64,000 bases of DNA from Zasmidium citrigriseum (Eukaryota > Ascomycota > Dothideomycetes > Mycosphaerellales > Mycosphaerellaceae), in the NCBI GenBank assembly GCA_002786025.1, contig NHNW01000036.1:124001-188000 (forward strand), given 5' to 3'. The translations under genes were made by a program, and so were the position numbers. Shown here piece by piece: positions 1 to 10,437 of this stretch (position 1 is the first letter of the stretch; each line of letters opens with the position of its first letter). Below the pieces are notes generated by a model, which was given only the letters and a program-made list of their open reading frames with translations, did no database searches and was not told the DNA's origin.

Positions 1-346
1 GGCAAGGGGAGTCCTGGACCGCTGCCGGCGAAGGGTCGACTACATTCATCTGCCAGTGCCAAAAGACCGTACGGACGAAGCATATTTCGAGCCCTTGAGC
101 GGACTTTCGGGGTATTTGCGTGATGGACACGAGCTTTGCTTGGGTCTTGTGCATCCAGATGATCTTGAAGGTACCCAAGAGAGGATCCAGGTGGCGGGCA
201 AGTTCGTGCCTGCCTTCAGTGTTTCCAGTGAGTGCGGTATGGGCCGTAGATCGCAGGAGGCTTTCGGAAGTCTGCTCGAGATTGCTCTGGCGGTGTCAGA
301 GCCAGTTGAAGCGGGTCGAGAACAATCACAGAGTCAAGAGCTCTAA
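1..346 (+). CDS. MetE/UROD-like (cobalamin-independent methionine synthase-like) protein, 3' end
   Basis: The reading frame is already open at base 2 and runs to a TAG/TAA-type stop ending at 346, so this is the last ~114 residues of a gene that starts left of the window. Readable pieces are DYIHLPVPKDR near the start, then LCLGLVHPDD and SSECGMGRR. This pattern (a strand ending in HLP, a second ending in GLVH, and an EC-GMGR segment) resembles the C-terminal barrel strands of fungal proteins related to cobalamin-independent methionine synthase and uroporphyrinogen decarboxylase. Those proteins are mostly uncharacterised, so no reaction is claimed. The stop lies only 3 bases from the stop of the convergent trm9 gene. 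The 5' part, introns and full length cannot be seen. Confidence 0.6.
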   Translation, partial: ARGVLDRCRRRVDYIHLPVPKDRTDEAYFEPLSGLSGYLRDGHELCLGLVHPDDLEGTQERIQVAGKFVPAFSVSSECGMGRRSQEAFGSLLEIALAVSEPVEAGREQSQSQEL

Positions 347-349
347 ACC

Positions 350-1173
350 TCATGTCTCCTCGCGTGTGGCTATGGCCCACCAATTGTCTTTCTCATAGCC
401 AGCCTCTATCACCTTTCCACTTGCAGCTGCGATGTCGTGTTCGAGCTCGCCCTTTCGGTACAGATGGTAGTAGCGATGAAATGTCTTGTCGGTGGACGGC
501 GCCTGGGTGCCATCCTCGTTCTTGGCCTTCTTTGAGCCTTTCATGACCCAAGGCACCATAACATCTTGGTCGTCTTTCTCACTCCATCCACGACGACTGC
601 TCTCCTGCTCCAGCGCCCATACGTACACGAGCGCTTGGCCGTCAGGTCTGAGCGTCTCCAGGATTGACCTCACGGCCTGAATGCGTCGTTCAGGCGTGGA
701 GAGGTGATGAACGACAGCAATGGATATGGCAAAGTCAAAATAGTGCAGCTGATGCGGTAAATCCAAGATATCCGCAACAGCGACTGCATGTGGCTGATGC
801 TGTGAAGCAATTTGCACGAGATTGTGAGATCTGTACTTACCTTGTCAGTTACTCGATCTTACTCACCGTTGCAAGTGCACACACCGGTCTGATCCAACTA
901 TGAAGATCTCAGGATTAACGGCGAGGTATTTGCCGTTGCCACAACCTATGTCAAGGCCTATAGATCCCGCAGGTAGGTCCTTCAGGAAGCGTTCTATGAT
1001 CGGCCAGGGCTGCATGGCATCAGTCATTGTTCCCTGGTTTGCCAAGGAGTCTCGCCGATTCTGACCTTGTAGCGAGTCGAAGAGAAGTGCGAGGCAATCT
1101 GCTCGTACACGCTGTGCACGTGCTCTTCTTCGTAGTTCTCACCTCGGCTCGGTTCTGCGTTTTGATCGTTCAT
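350..1173 (-). CDS. TRM9: tRNA wobble-uridine methyltransferase Trm9 (ALKBH8-like)
   Basis: Three exons on the minus strand, 1173-1066, 1009-885 and 830-350, give 237 residues. Trm9 completes mcm5U at the wobble base of selected tRNAs, with Trm112 as partner, in the cytoplasm. Seen directly: the N-terminal segment [16 protein letters not shown] joins PWPIIERFL across the first intron exactly as in Trm9 proteins; the SAM motif [12 protein letters not shown] follows (residues ~54-65), then [26 protein letters not shown] and a C-terminal [12 protein letters not shown]...DNWWAIA block. Both introns are 54-56 bases, the second with an AACTGAC branch site. The start at 1173 is the only ATG that gives a Trm9-like N terminus. 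The region before RYYHLYR is shorter than in yeast, as is common in filamentous fungi. Confidence 0.93.
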
Positions 1174-1971
1174 TGTGGTCTTGCCCTGGATTCTTTGTCT
1201 GTCTTTGCCTGGAACGCGGCCTTCGTCGGGAGTCACGTGAGGGCAAGAGATCGCGATATCCTTGCCTTGATTCTTGCCCCCTGGGTGGCGAAGATGCAGA
1301 ACAGAAAATGGATGGAATTGTGTTCTTGTGAGAGAGGAAGAGACCTTCGAAGAGAGCAGGTGAAATCGGCTCCGGGAAGTCCCGCTTGGTGGACCCACTC
1401 TGACTTGACCTCACCTTCCTCCTCCTGTTCTCCGTCTGGCCATCCGCGCTCTGCATATCCCATCTCCCTTCTGCACGCCTGCATCTTCGGTGAGACTAGA
1501 ACGCTCGCAGCGCATATCGTCTTTGTCTTCGCTGCAATGGTTGTCTCTACGTTCTTTGAGACTTCGCTTACCTCCGACCTTCCTCCTCTTTGTCTCTCTC
1601 CGTCGAAATGTCTCTGCACGAAGGGACACAAAGACACCTGATGTCTGGCTCACATTCGAGCGTGGCAAGTAAAATTTGAAGCAGGTCTCTGCCCTCCATG
1701 TCGAACACTTCCTCGTTTCCCAACAATGCTCTAGCCAGGTGAAGTCTAATCTGCCATTGTCCGCTGCGATTGACATCAAAGGACAATACGACCTGCGCTA
1801 CTATTGAGCAAACATCTCTTCTTAATCTGCATTCGCCACTTCTAACTTTGCAAACTTCCCCTCGCACTCATGCCGAACGTTCTCTCTCGACTCTTCGCCC
1901 TTACTTTTGCTCAACCATACGAGCTAGTCTCTTACTACCTACAACGCACTTTTACTTCACATCAAGGAACA
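1174..1971. other. Intergenic, divergent promoter region
   Basis: This stretch separates the minus-strand trm9 start from the plus-strand deubiquitinase. Several overlapping open frames exist on both strands, but none resembles a known protein and all look like chance frames in GC-rich DNA. Pyrimidine-rich runs (around 1410-1440 and 1800-1930) fit fungal promoter or leader sequence. A 34-codon upstream extension of the next gene (from 1870) lies here and is judged to be leader. Confidence 0.5.
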
Positions 1972-3381
1972 ATGGTGGCCAAGACAAGGTCCAAGGCGGG
2001 CGATGGCGCCGTAGAGCAAGTCACCGCGGAGAAGCAAGAATTGAAAAGACAGATTGCTGCACTGAAAAAACAGCTCACTGAAACGAGACGGGATCTCAAA
2101 GCGGCGAGGCCAAGCTCTGCTGGAATACTCAAATCCAAACAAACCAGACAGCGTCGGCACCGCGTTAGCACTCTTATAAAGAGAGATGGACGAAGAGTAA
2201 CAACCGACGCCGTCGTAATTCCGCAGAATGTGGAGGACGGTGCCATCAAGCGCTTCCCAAGATTGAATCTTCCTTACAGCAAAGGCCTCTGGAACCAAGG
2301 TAATTTCTGCTATCGAATCTCAACGCTACAAGCCTTCCTCCACGTACCGGCCTTCTATCGATACTTGGGAATGATTCACAGAGATTGTCAGACTTATCGA
2401 CGAAACTGCCTTATTTGCGCGCTACAGTATCTTGCACACACATACTGGAACGTGCCAGGAGTCCAGGTGAACTCTACACCAGCTGGCATCATGCCCCGAG
2501 TACTTGGACCTTTGCGACCTCTCCAAGATTTCAACCGCGCATGCGAATTGGACCCTCCGAACGAAGACATATTTGAAGTATTGAGAAACGACTTCACCAT
2601 TGATCGGCAGATAGATGCATGGGAATTCCTCCAGTACTTAATCTATGAGATCAGAGACAAGGATGAAGATGAAACAAGATTCGCAAAGATGTTCGACTTG
2701 ATGTACGAACAGAACTGGACCTGTCCCGACTGTGGAGAGATACGTTCCCAGCAACTCAGAGACGCCGGTCCCTTCGACATCTCGATCGGCATTGATGTGG
2801 GTCTCAGCGATCCTCAATGGAACCTTTCGCTTGTCCAATACCTCGACTACCATTTCAACCAAACGAGCGAAAACTACTGCGAAAGCGCTCAATGTTTGCC
2901 AAATTTCGTACCGGATCAGTTCCAGAGAGGGAATCAAACGAAACGCATCATCAACCCTCCTGAAGTTTTGGTCATCCACTTGAAGCGATTTGTCACCGAC
3001 AACCTGCCGTCACCCGTGGATAAAAATGGCAAGAAGAAGCATAGAGACAGACATGAGGGCGATCGTTACGAGCGCCACGGCGTCAAGATCAAGAGGCGCT
3101 GCCAGTACGACGAGTACTTGAACATGGGTCCTTTCATAAAAGACGGTGATGACCAATTCTACAGGCTGGACGCTGTGGTGTGCAACATCGGCACCTCACT
3201 CCTGGGCAGTCACTACATCACCGCTGCTAGGGAGCCCAATGGGACATTCGTCTCTATCAACGATGATATCTACGCGGGACCCACTCCGCAGTGTGGGGGC
3301 AGTTTCAAGGAGCTTCAGCATCCTCACAACTTTGGCAGCGACGATGTTGATCCGTACATTCTCGTTTATAGCAAGGTTTAG
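1972..3381 (+). CDS. Ubiquitin-specific protease (USP/C19 family) deubiquitinase
   Basis: A single exon of 469 residues. USP enzymes are cysteine proteases that cleave ubiquitin from proteins. The Cys box reads GLWNQGNFCYRISTLQ with the catalytic Cys at ~113 and the oxyanion-hole Asn five residues before it. The QIDAWEFLQYL segment (~213-223) is the usual QQDA-EFL block. Two Cys pairs, CPDC (~251) and CESAQC (~303), fit the zinc knuckle. The His box is GSHYITAAR with His ~414, followed by an Asp-containing SINDD. VLVIHLKRF precedes it. Residues ~15-45 form a charged coiled coil. The Cys box departs from the common CYMNS by having CYRIS, so activity is likely but not certain. An in-frame ATG at 1870 would add 34 residues; 1972 is preferred because it has A at -3 and G at +4. 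Confidence 0.85.
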   Translation: MVAKTRSKAGDGAVEQVTAEKQELKRQIAALKKQLTETRRDLKAARPSSAGILKSKQTRQRRHRVSTLIKRDGRRVTTDAVVIPQNVEDGAIKRFPRLNLPYSKGLWNQGNFCYRISTLQAFLHVPAFYRYLGMIHRDCQTYRRNCLICALQYLAHTYWNVPGVQVNSTPAGIMPRVLGPLRPLQDFNRACELDPPNEDIFEVLRNDFTIDRQIDAWEFLQYLIYEIRDKDEDETRFAKMFDLMYEQNWTCPDCGEIRSQQLRDAGPFDISIGIDVGLSDPQWNLSLVQYLDYHFNQTSENYCESAQCLPNFVPDQFQRGNQTKRIINPPEVLVIHLKRFVTDNLPSPVDKNGKKKHRDRHEGDRYERHGVKIKRRCQYDEYLNMGPFIKDGDDQFYRLDAVVCNIGTSLLGSHYITAAREPNGTFVSINDDIYAGPTPQCGGSFKELQHPHNFGSDDVDPYILVYSKV

Positions 3382-4041
3382 ATAGCGCAGGCCGCTGCGT
3401 TTGAGCAAAGATCTTTTTACAGCGTTTGCCGCTCACTCTCCACAGTTTCATTGTCGACCACGCTGCTCATGCATCGATTCAGGCCATTATAGTAAGGCAC
3501 AGGAATGGAGATTATTCCAAATTTGACCGGATCAATACTCATCATAGGCATGAAGACGCACGGCCCACGCAGCCAACACTATGCCGAATGCCACCGCCAT
3601 GCCGAATGACATCGCCGTGCCAATCGTCGTGGGATCCGACGACTACGGGCGCCTCGATAGCCTCAGCAACACGACCACTGACGAACACCGCAGATGCCTT
3701 CACCACGCCGTGCCAGTCGCAAAGAGCAGCACCGCCAGAGCCGATCTCATCAGCGAGGTGCACAACCTAGCTCGGGGTCGATTGCCTTATGCGTTGTGTT
3801 CCGAAGGTGCGCGGCGTTCGTTGCGACTGTTCCTCACCACGTTCTTTACTGATTAGGGGTTAGAGTGGCAGGATCGAACTCCCTGGTCCCATGTTCTGCA
3901 CCATTTTCACTGGCTGCCGACTTCTCTCTGGGAGGAGCTTCTTCTCATGGATACAGAAAGGAGTTATCGGAATCATCGTGTTCATGGTACGACTCGCTGT
4001 CAGAGATATGGGAGTAATCAAAGTGCGAAGCATACGCTATA
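3382..4041. other. Intergenic between convergent genes
   Basis: No gene was recognised. Bases ~3579-3625 hold two imperfect copies of a ~22-base unit beginning ATGCCGAATG. Short frames such as 3426-3770 have no recognisable domains. The stretch should hold the 3' ends of the deubiquitinase and of the DUF3176 gene. Confidence 0.5.
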
Positions 4042-6174
4042 TCATCTTCCCTCAAACTGCTCCAGCAACCTCATCCCCCCATTTCCATCCCTCACCAACC
4101 TAACATTGACCCTCCTCGCAAAATGCTCCATACCGCTCACACTCCTCAAATCCCCCTCACCATACCCGACCTTCCCACTCATCTCCCTCAGCCCCGGCCC
4201 ATGAAACACAAAAGGCAACGGCGAAGACTTCCAAGTCCTCACATCATGCGGAATCGACCCCTGACTAACCAGCACACCAACAAAGAACACCAACGTAAAA
4301 GCCACCAGAGCAAAAGGCATCGCCAACCAAGCCCACTCCACCCGCAAACACGTCTTGTCCTGATAGACTTGTCCCTTCGCTGCGAGACCGAGGTTGAACA
4401 GATCGGGACCCTCGAAGCCTGGTGTTGTTCGCATGTGGTTTGTTAAGGAGTCGGAGATGTTTTTGAACATGGAGTTCGTTCTCTCGAAGCCGAATTGGCC
4501 GAAATTGAAGAGGGATTGGAGCATTTGGGGCCCTTCGAAGAGGGTTATACCGTAGTCGTTTAGGTTCCAGTAGCCTGTGAGGTTGCCGGCCCAGGCGTAG
4601 TCGAGGTAGTTTCCTGCTATGCTTTGTACGAAGTCGTTTTCGATTGCGTACATGCAGCCGCGCTTTTTAATGGTGTCTTCGAAGTCGAGGGTTTTGGTGT
4701 CGTTTTTGCTGGCGTCCATGGATTGGTTTAGGAGGGGGCTGTAGGAGTTGTTGTAGGGGATCCAGTCTGTTGTGGAGTTGATAATGTAGCCTTCGCTGGT
4801 TAAGAAAAGTTTTTCGTCTGGTGTCAGGCAGGATGCGTTGAGGGTCGTGAAGTACTGTCCGTTGAGATCGGCGCCGAAGATGGACGGGAGCTGGGCAGTC
4901 TCTTTGACGAGATCCTCTTGTAGAGCGCCATTGCGAACAGACGCATTATACGTTCGGACACATGGGTAGAGCGAGCAGTTTGCAGCGCCGTAGCCTCGAC
5001 ATCGCCAAGTTCCGTTCGTAGCCGCATCATTGCATCCAGTAGGCAACTTCTCCGTGATAGGGTCAATGGCATGGGCGGCCTGCTGACTATTTGATCCATC
5101 CACCGGTACTCCAACAAGGAATTGGAAAGTTCCCTCTCCGACATCACTCAGCACCGAGAAGTTGCTCGATCCCATTCTGACAAAGTCGACCTCCAGTCCA
5201 TTGGGGATGTATGAGATCATGCCGCGGAAGCTCTGATTGTAGCTGTCGGTGTAGTTCAGCCATTCAAATTCTATGGTGTCAGAGATATCTTCGCAACTGC
5301 TGCAATAGCCGATGGTGCTATACTCCGGGTACGTGCAATTGCCAGAAGCGCACTGTTGCTCGACGTGCCCTCCTGGCGCTGAAATACCAGCGTTGATGCT
5401 AGCTTGTTCATCGGAGGTGATGGTGACGAGTCTGGCACCGGCGTGTGGTCCGCCAGCTGCGAAGAAATTGGAGCGTGGCATGATTGCGGTATCGTTCTCG
5501 AGAACGTTGCATTCGCTGTAATGAAGCACCTGCTGAACGAAGGGGTCAACGAAAAGGGCCAATAGGATGAGTATACATCCAAGCCAGTGCCAGACGTGGG
5601 TCAACGAGACTTCTGTCAGTAGCTTCAATGCACCCCAGGGCCCTCTCGTCGCCTCGTCATGCAGCGCAATGTCGTACAACGGCCGCTCCCTCTCGTCGAA
5701 CCAGCGCCATTTCTGCTGCCCGATACCTTCGGCAAGTAGAAAGGTTGCGGATGCTTTCAGTACCACCATGTACGCCGAAAGCAAAGCGTTGACGGTGATG
5801 AGATATGGCCATTGAGGGAGAGGTCTCCCTTGGTATGGATAGAGCGTTCCGAGGATTGCGAAGGCTGCCGCTACTGCAAGGAAGCAGGCAATGAACTCTT
5901 TCCACCAAATGGCGAAGAATGGAGTACGGCGTTGCTGTAGCAGTAGATGTGAATTGGCTGGGTTCGAACAGATTTCTCGAGTACCATCGCTGGCTACAAG
6001 TTTTGATATCGCGTCATTTTCGCTCGATCCGCTGACGATTCGCCGCTGGCCATCTTCTGCTGTCGGCTGCGAAGTGCTATCGTAATAGGAGGTGTCGATC
6101 TCAGACATTGATATATCTTCGGAAGAGTGGTTCAAGGGTCGGTAATTCGACGACATGGCTTTTGGTCTTGACAT
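4042..6174 (-). CDS. DUF3176-type multi-pass membrane protein
   Basis: An uninterrupted frame of 710 residues. The N-terminal ~85 residues are polar. Then come FFAIWWKEFIACFLAVAAAF (TM1, ~86-110), a second hydrophobic segment at ~122-146, the strongly DUF3176-like stretch QQKWRWFDERERPLYDIA (~153-170) and TM3 (~195-213). A long loop with many N-glycosylation sequons and Cys residues follows (CTYPEYSTIGYC and similar), and a last TM lies at ~615-637 before a ~70-residue tail. The layout of three N-terminal TMs, a large extracytoplasmic domain and one C-terminal TM is typical of this fungal family, whose function is unknown. A second ATG six codons downstream is an alternative start. On the plus strand the composition changes from C-rich to G-rich near 4380, inside the coding region. 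Confidence 0.85.
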   Translation of the reverse strand: MSRPKAMSSNYRPLNHSSEDISMSEIDTSYYDSTSQPTAEDGQRRIVSGSSENDAISKLVASDGTREICSNPANSHLLLQQRRTPFFAIWWKEFIACFLAVAAAFAILGTLYPYQGRPLPQWPYLITVNALLSAYMVVLKASATFLLAEGIGQQKWRWFDERERPLYDIALHDEATRGPWGALKLLTEVSLTHVWHWLGCILILLALFVDPFVQQVLHYSECNVLENDTAIMPRSNFFAAGGPHAGARLVTITSDEQASINAGISAPGGHVEQQCASGNCTYPEYSTIGYCSSCEDISDTIEFEWLNYTDSYNQSFRGMISYIPNGLEVDFVRMGSSNFSVLSDVGEGTFQFLVGVPVDGSNSQQAAHAIDPITEKLPTGCNDAATNGTWRCRGYGAANCSLYPCVRTYNASVRNGALQEDLVKETAQLPSIFGADLNGQYFTTLNASCLTPDEKLFLTSEGYIINSTTDWIPYNNSYSPLLNQSMDASKNDTKTLDFEDTIKKRGCMYAIENDFVQSIAGNYLDYAWAGNLTGYWNLNDYGITLFEGPQMLQSLFNFGQFGFERTNSMFKNISDSLTNHMRTTPGFEGPDLFNLGLAAKGQVYQDKTCLRVEWAWLAMPFALVAFTLVFFVGVLVSQGSIPHDVRTWKSSPLPFVFHGPGLREMSGKVGYGEGDLRSVSGMEHFARRVNVRLVRDGNGGMRLLEQFEGR

Positions 6175-7351
6175 TCAGTACATCGACACTGTGAGAGCCG
6201 GACAGTCTGCTTTCAAGAAATGTGAAATCAAGAAGACATCCAAAATTAGACCTACCGTTTCCCATGAAGGGAGCAGACATTGGCGATATGCCTGTAGAGT
6301 TTTGAGCATTCGCTCGAAATGGACTCTGCTCGGCGCGATCAGGTTCAGCTTCAGGCCGACGAATGTGTTATTCATGGCCCGTGGATCATGGCGAGTCTCT
6401 GCAGACACAGACTCCACCTGGCATGTTCTAAACAGGCCCATTTCAACGATGTCGATATCCAGCGGCGTGCCCTTGAGAAGCCGTGATGGTATTCCAAAGC
6501 ACGCGTGTAAGCACCCACATTTCTCATCTCATCATGAGAGTCCTGTCCGATCTTCACGCGTCCGTTCGTCGCTCTGTCCATGCTCTTTTCGAAGTACACG
6601 CCGCAAACTGTCCCCAATCGATGCAAAATGGATGAGGTCGAATGCGAAAATGTTCGTTCGCCTGGAGGCGCGACTCGTTCCAGGGCATGGCGTCCACATG
6701 GATTGGCTGTCATCGCATCGCTCGCTCCTCGGCCCAGCACATGTCAGAAAACGCCTTCCAAAGCACGCAAACGCTTTGTCAAGACCAAGAAAAAGGATGA
6801 CATTGTCACTCGCGAGAGATGTGGTGTGAGCAGCTCTCGGCCCCCTCCGACGCCGACCGCGCCGCAGGAGAGAAGACCGAGCCGGCCACCACGCCGACTC
6901 CCTCCGCCAAACAACATCACCCAAGAAAATCCTCAGGATTACTCTCTGACCGCGGCCGTGGCCGACATCTCCTGACACATTGAGAGAGCGCTGACCTAGC
7001 TCCCCTGCTATCCGACTTCACTCCCTGTGATGGCTCAGATTCACCCCTGTCAGGGCTGCTCGTCGACCTACGCACTCTTCCGGAGCATGTTCTAGTCAGT
7101 TTGGTCATGATGGGAGTCGTTTGCGGCAACGATGCGGCGCCGTAAGCCAGAGTTGCTAATAGTGGCTATCATCATTCGTATATAACAGGTAGGTACAAGT
7201 TCTCTCATACTCTCTCATCAGCATCAGGCACATCAACACTACAACAACAACACTGGCAACCAAGACCTGCAGTAAAACCTGCAAGACCTGCATCAAACAC
7301 CAAACCTTCTTCACCGAACTCCAAAAAATCAACATCCCCAAGACCGCTAAA
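6175..7351. other. Intergenic, divergent promoter region
   Basis: The region lies between the minus-strand DUF3176 gene and a small plus-strand gene. The frames at 6155-6829 (+) and 6532-6978 (-) overlap each other, are Arg/Ser/Pro-rich and resemble nothing known, so they are not called. From ~7200 the plus strand becomes C/A-rich, consistent with the leader of the next gene. Confidence 0.5.
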
Positions 7352-7707
7352 ATGAGCGCAACAATCAACCCAGCCGCCACAGTCGCAGTCGACGAAACCG
7401 TACGTTCCAACTCCCCATCCTGTCCAAGTTCCCCAGAGCCTTCATACTGACTTGGTCCCAGCCCGCCCTGATAAAAGCCTTCCGCGCCGTCCGCGACACA
7501 GTCCGAGAAAAGCACCCCTTCGAACGCAAGACAACACTCCTCAGACCACACGCCGTGGCTTGGGAGAAGTACTTCAAGCACTTCGGCCGGGCGGCGAGTT
7601 TCTATGTTCCTGCGGCGATTATTGTTTTTGGGTGGCCGATGGCGATGAAATGGGCAGTCAACTACTCGAATGGCGTTTATGACAAGCCGACGAAGAGGAG
7701 TCGGTAG
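7352..7707 (+). CDS. Small single-TM protein, possibly mitochondrial (unknown)
   Basis: Two exons, 7352-7399 and 7462-7707, give 97 residues. The intron starts GTACGT and ends after a CTGACTTGGTCCCAG acceptor. The exon split after 16 codons, conserved-looking amphipathic middle (ALIKAFRAVRDTVREKHPFE) and one hydrophobic helix at ~61-80 (ASFYVPAAIIVFGWPMAMKW) with a basic tail are typical of accessory subunits of mitochondrial inner-membrane complexes. I could not match it to a named subunit, so that role is inference from size and layout only. The gene lies 169 bases from the stop of the convergent transporter gene. Confidence 0.6.
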
Positions 7708-7876
7708 AGATCGATTGTGAATTGGCGTTTGGGATGGAGGCATTGAGCGATATGATACAGGGTTAAGGGTTTTGGGCATTTACTGGCGTTGGAGATACCA
7801 AAGGAGGAATCATTGTTCTGTTTTGTAAATTTTGTTTGATTGAGAGGCTGTACAGTTGTACATGACCAACAACCAC

Positions 7877-9456
7877 CTACGAAACAACCCCATCCATCCT
7901 CACCTTCCCCGGATCCTTCGACACGGCATCTCCCCACTCCGCCGTCCACCCATTCTCCGCAAGATACCGCTTCCAAGCCTCATCTTCGTCCTCTAGTCTG
8001 GCGCTCACATCCGGGATCACGAAATATGCGATCAAAGAGCCTACCACTGCAAAGGCAGCGCCAATAAGGAATGTAGCTTGGTTCGCTTTCTGCTCATCCG
8101 CCCAACTCGCAAGGATCGCACTAAAAACCTGCGTCCCAATCGCCGCGCCCGCTTTACTCCACGCCGCCACAAGCCCCATCATCTGTCCACGGATAGATGT
8201 AGGAAAACATTCCGAAGCCGTGAGGACGACGGTCGAGCCTGGTCCGACTTCTCCCAATGTGAGAAAGATCCCATACAAGACGACGAAAAGCGGAAAAACA
8301 GACTGGATCTGTTTATTCGCGCCCCCAAGAACGAAACCCAGAGCCGCTTGCAGCGCGAAGCCGAGACACATCGTCTGTCTCCTTCCAATCTTATCGGAGA
8401 GATACCCGCCGAGGAAAGGGCCGGGGATGTAGAAACAGTTGATGACGACGCCCCAGCCGAGATTCTTGATGAAGGAGTCCGAGGCGTTGACGCGGGTTGT
8501 TATCGTCGAGGAGAAGATTCCGAAGGGGATGGAGATGTAGTTGTACATGAACCAGGTGGCTGAGCAGCCGAGGAGGGCGCGCCAGTAGCGTTTGATGGCA
8601 AGCCAGTAAGGAACTCGCTGCTTGCGCATCGAGGATTTTCGATATGCGGAGGAGACGGCCATGCGCATGCGGAACCAGAAGATTGAGAGGGGCGGGATGA
8701 GGCCGAGGGCGAAGGAGGTGCGCCAGACGATGTCGTAGTTCTCGACCTTTTGGTGCGTGCAGAGGAGGAGGAGTAAGGGGACGAGACCGCCCCAGACGTA
8801 GCCCAAAGAGGAGGAGAGGTCGGCCAGCATGGCGAACATGAAACCGCGGTGTTTGCGGAGGCCTTTGTTTTCGTCTGTGGCCTCTGTCGCGCCGGCTCCT
8901 GAGACGGGGTACTCGCCTCCGGCACCTACGCCTGCGATTCCGCGGGCTATGACGAGCATCCAGAACATGCCGTTGGGGGAGGTTCCTGAGGCGCCAGCAG
9001 AAAGAGCTATCCCAACGACGAGAAGGACCGTGGTGGCTACGGCGCCGGTTTTGCGGCCGAGTTGGTCGACAATGCCGCCGAAAAGTAGCATACCGACGAT
9101 CATGCCGATGAGGAAGGCATTGCTCAGGCGGCTGTACATTGATGTCGTGAGAGCGTCTGGGTAGAGGACTGCTAGAAGGAGTTCGACGTTGCCGATGACG
9201 GCGGCGTTGCTGGAGAGTATGTTAGATCGAATGTCGTGTTGTGATGGTAGAGCGGTACTTACTATCCATCACTCCCAATCGCCAGTCCCGAATACAAAAC
9301 CATCAGCCATACTGACAACTTGCTGTAATGCGTCTTCTCGACATCGCCGGCTTCGGAATCGACTTCGACGACCACGGCATCTTCGCCCTTGACTTCTTTC
9401 TCATTTGCTCCAGCGCCGGCTGAGGAGACTGTGTCAATGGATTCTTCGACAGCCAT
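7877..9456 (-). CDS. MFS transporter, GIT1-like glycerophosphodiester/phosphate permease family
   Basis: Two exons, 9456-9263 and 9209-7877, give 508 residues. The join restores SDGYNAAVIGNVELLL, the first-helix signature of GIT1-type permeases. Also visible are the MFS loop motif GGIVDQLGRKTG, GIAGVGAGGEYPVSG (helix 4-5), GYLSDKIGRRQT (second repeat of the loop motif) and ASECFPTSIRGQMMG. Twelve hydrophobic segments fit the family. Relatives import glycerophosphoinositol, glycerophosphocholine or phosphate across the plasma membrane by proton symport; the substrate here cannot be read from sequence. The N-terminal ~45 residues are acidic and cytosolic. An introner-like repeat copy lies ~335 bases upstream of the start in the same orientation. 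Confidence 0.86.
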
Positions 9457-10437
9457 ATTAAAGGTCCAATCCAGAAGAGCTCAAGAAAATGTTACATGCT
9501 TGTGCCACTGGGCATTTGAGCTTTTTTCTTGAGACGTGAGGTTACATCTCGGCGAAGAGATAGGCGAGCTCTTTAGCCGGGCAACGATCTTCGAAGGATT
9601 TGGGACGACGCGTGCTGCGTGCCATTTCTTCTGTGCAAAAGGTAAGTGTCGGCGACTGCCGAGTATTCTCGATGGAAGACAGTTCCCTACATGAAGCTCT
9701 GGTCAGCTCGTAAAAGATGTAATAGCAGTCCGAAGTTCTGAAGAACGAGTGGAGTGAGAAGTCCCACCATGTGAAGTCGGACGAATCTTCCCTCGGTGTT
9801 TCGGTCAAAGTGCAAGATGCCTCTGGCAATCCCAACTTTGTCGAGAAGGGTCGAGAGCGTAACAAGGCATCTAATAGCTCAGAGTCGCGTGCTCTCGTGG
9901 AGAGAGCCAATCTTCCGGTTTGAGCGGAAGAAGGAGGGTACGCCGAGAATGCTCAGATCTTCGCGGCGTGTAGTTCCACTATGCAGTATTGATTACCTGT
10001 TGTAAGTAATGTGACTATGATTATGTATATCCATAGGTATGTCTCCCTTTTTGTTGGTCCCCGGAGCGCTGCCGCCCATATATCGTTTCGTTGATGTTCA
10101 ATCAAGTGATCTTTTGTTTCGTCAAGTCTTGGCCCCTCGAGGCAATGTCCACCGGCCAGTACTCCCTGTCACTTCTAGGTGTTGTCAACGTCAATCCATT
10201 GTCGCCGGCAAGTCGCGGCACCGATACTTCGCGGCGGTAACGTCGTGGCGAGTCACCGTAGCCAGCCATGACAGCTATACCGCCTTCCCAGCCCAGCTGG
10301 TACTTGTACCACCCTCTCCTCCAGCTTCATGCACTGTCATGCATACAAAGCTGCCAAGCCACGTAGTCTTCGTTTCATCCAAAGTCGCGGAAAGTTGGCT
10401 CCCATTTTAGTAAACGCAAACTTCAAACCGTCGCGTG
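9457..10437. other. Intergenic, 5' of the GIT1-like gene, with a repeat copy
   Basis: No gene is supported. A minus-strand frame at 9542-9910 overlaps a repeat copy (9791-9941) and has no recognisable domain. The rest is plain GC-rich DNA lying upstream of the transporter and downstream of the 4-TM gene. Confidence 0.5.
9791..9941 (-). repeat. Introner-like element copy, extragenic
   Basis: Read on the minus strand, this matches the two carboxylesterase introns (58611-58809, 59319-59522) almost end to end. It begins GTACCCTCCTTCTTCCGCTC, passes GGCTCTCTCCACGAGAG and GCGACTCTGAGCTATTAGA, then CTTCTCGACAAAGTTGGGAT and AGAGGCATCTTGCACTTTGA, and ends CACCGAGG. It is not inside a gene I can call, but lies in sense orientation 5' of the GIT1-like gene. 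Confidence 0.85.

Noticed and set aside
1870..1971. Upstream ATG extending the deubiquitinase by 34 residues
   Set aside because: Weak start context (C at -3) and the added residues are not conserved-looking; the ATG at 1972 has a strong context.
3579..3625. Short tandem repeat as a CRISPR-like or mobile feature
   Set aside because: Only two imperfect ~22-base copies with no spacers; CRISPR arrays are not expected in a fungal nucleus.
6155..6829. A 224-codon plus-strand frame
   Set aside because: It overlaps the start of the DUF3176 gene and another frame on the other strand, is Arg/Ser-rich, and has no domain or supporting splice sites.
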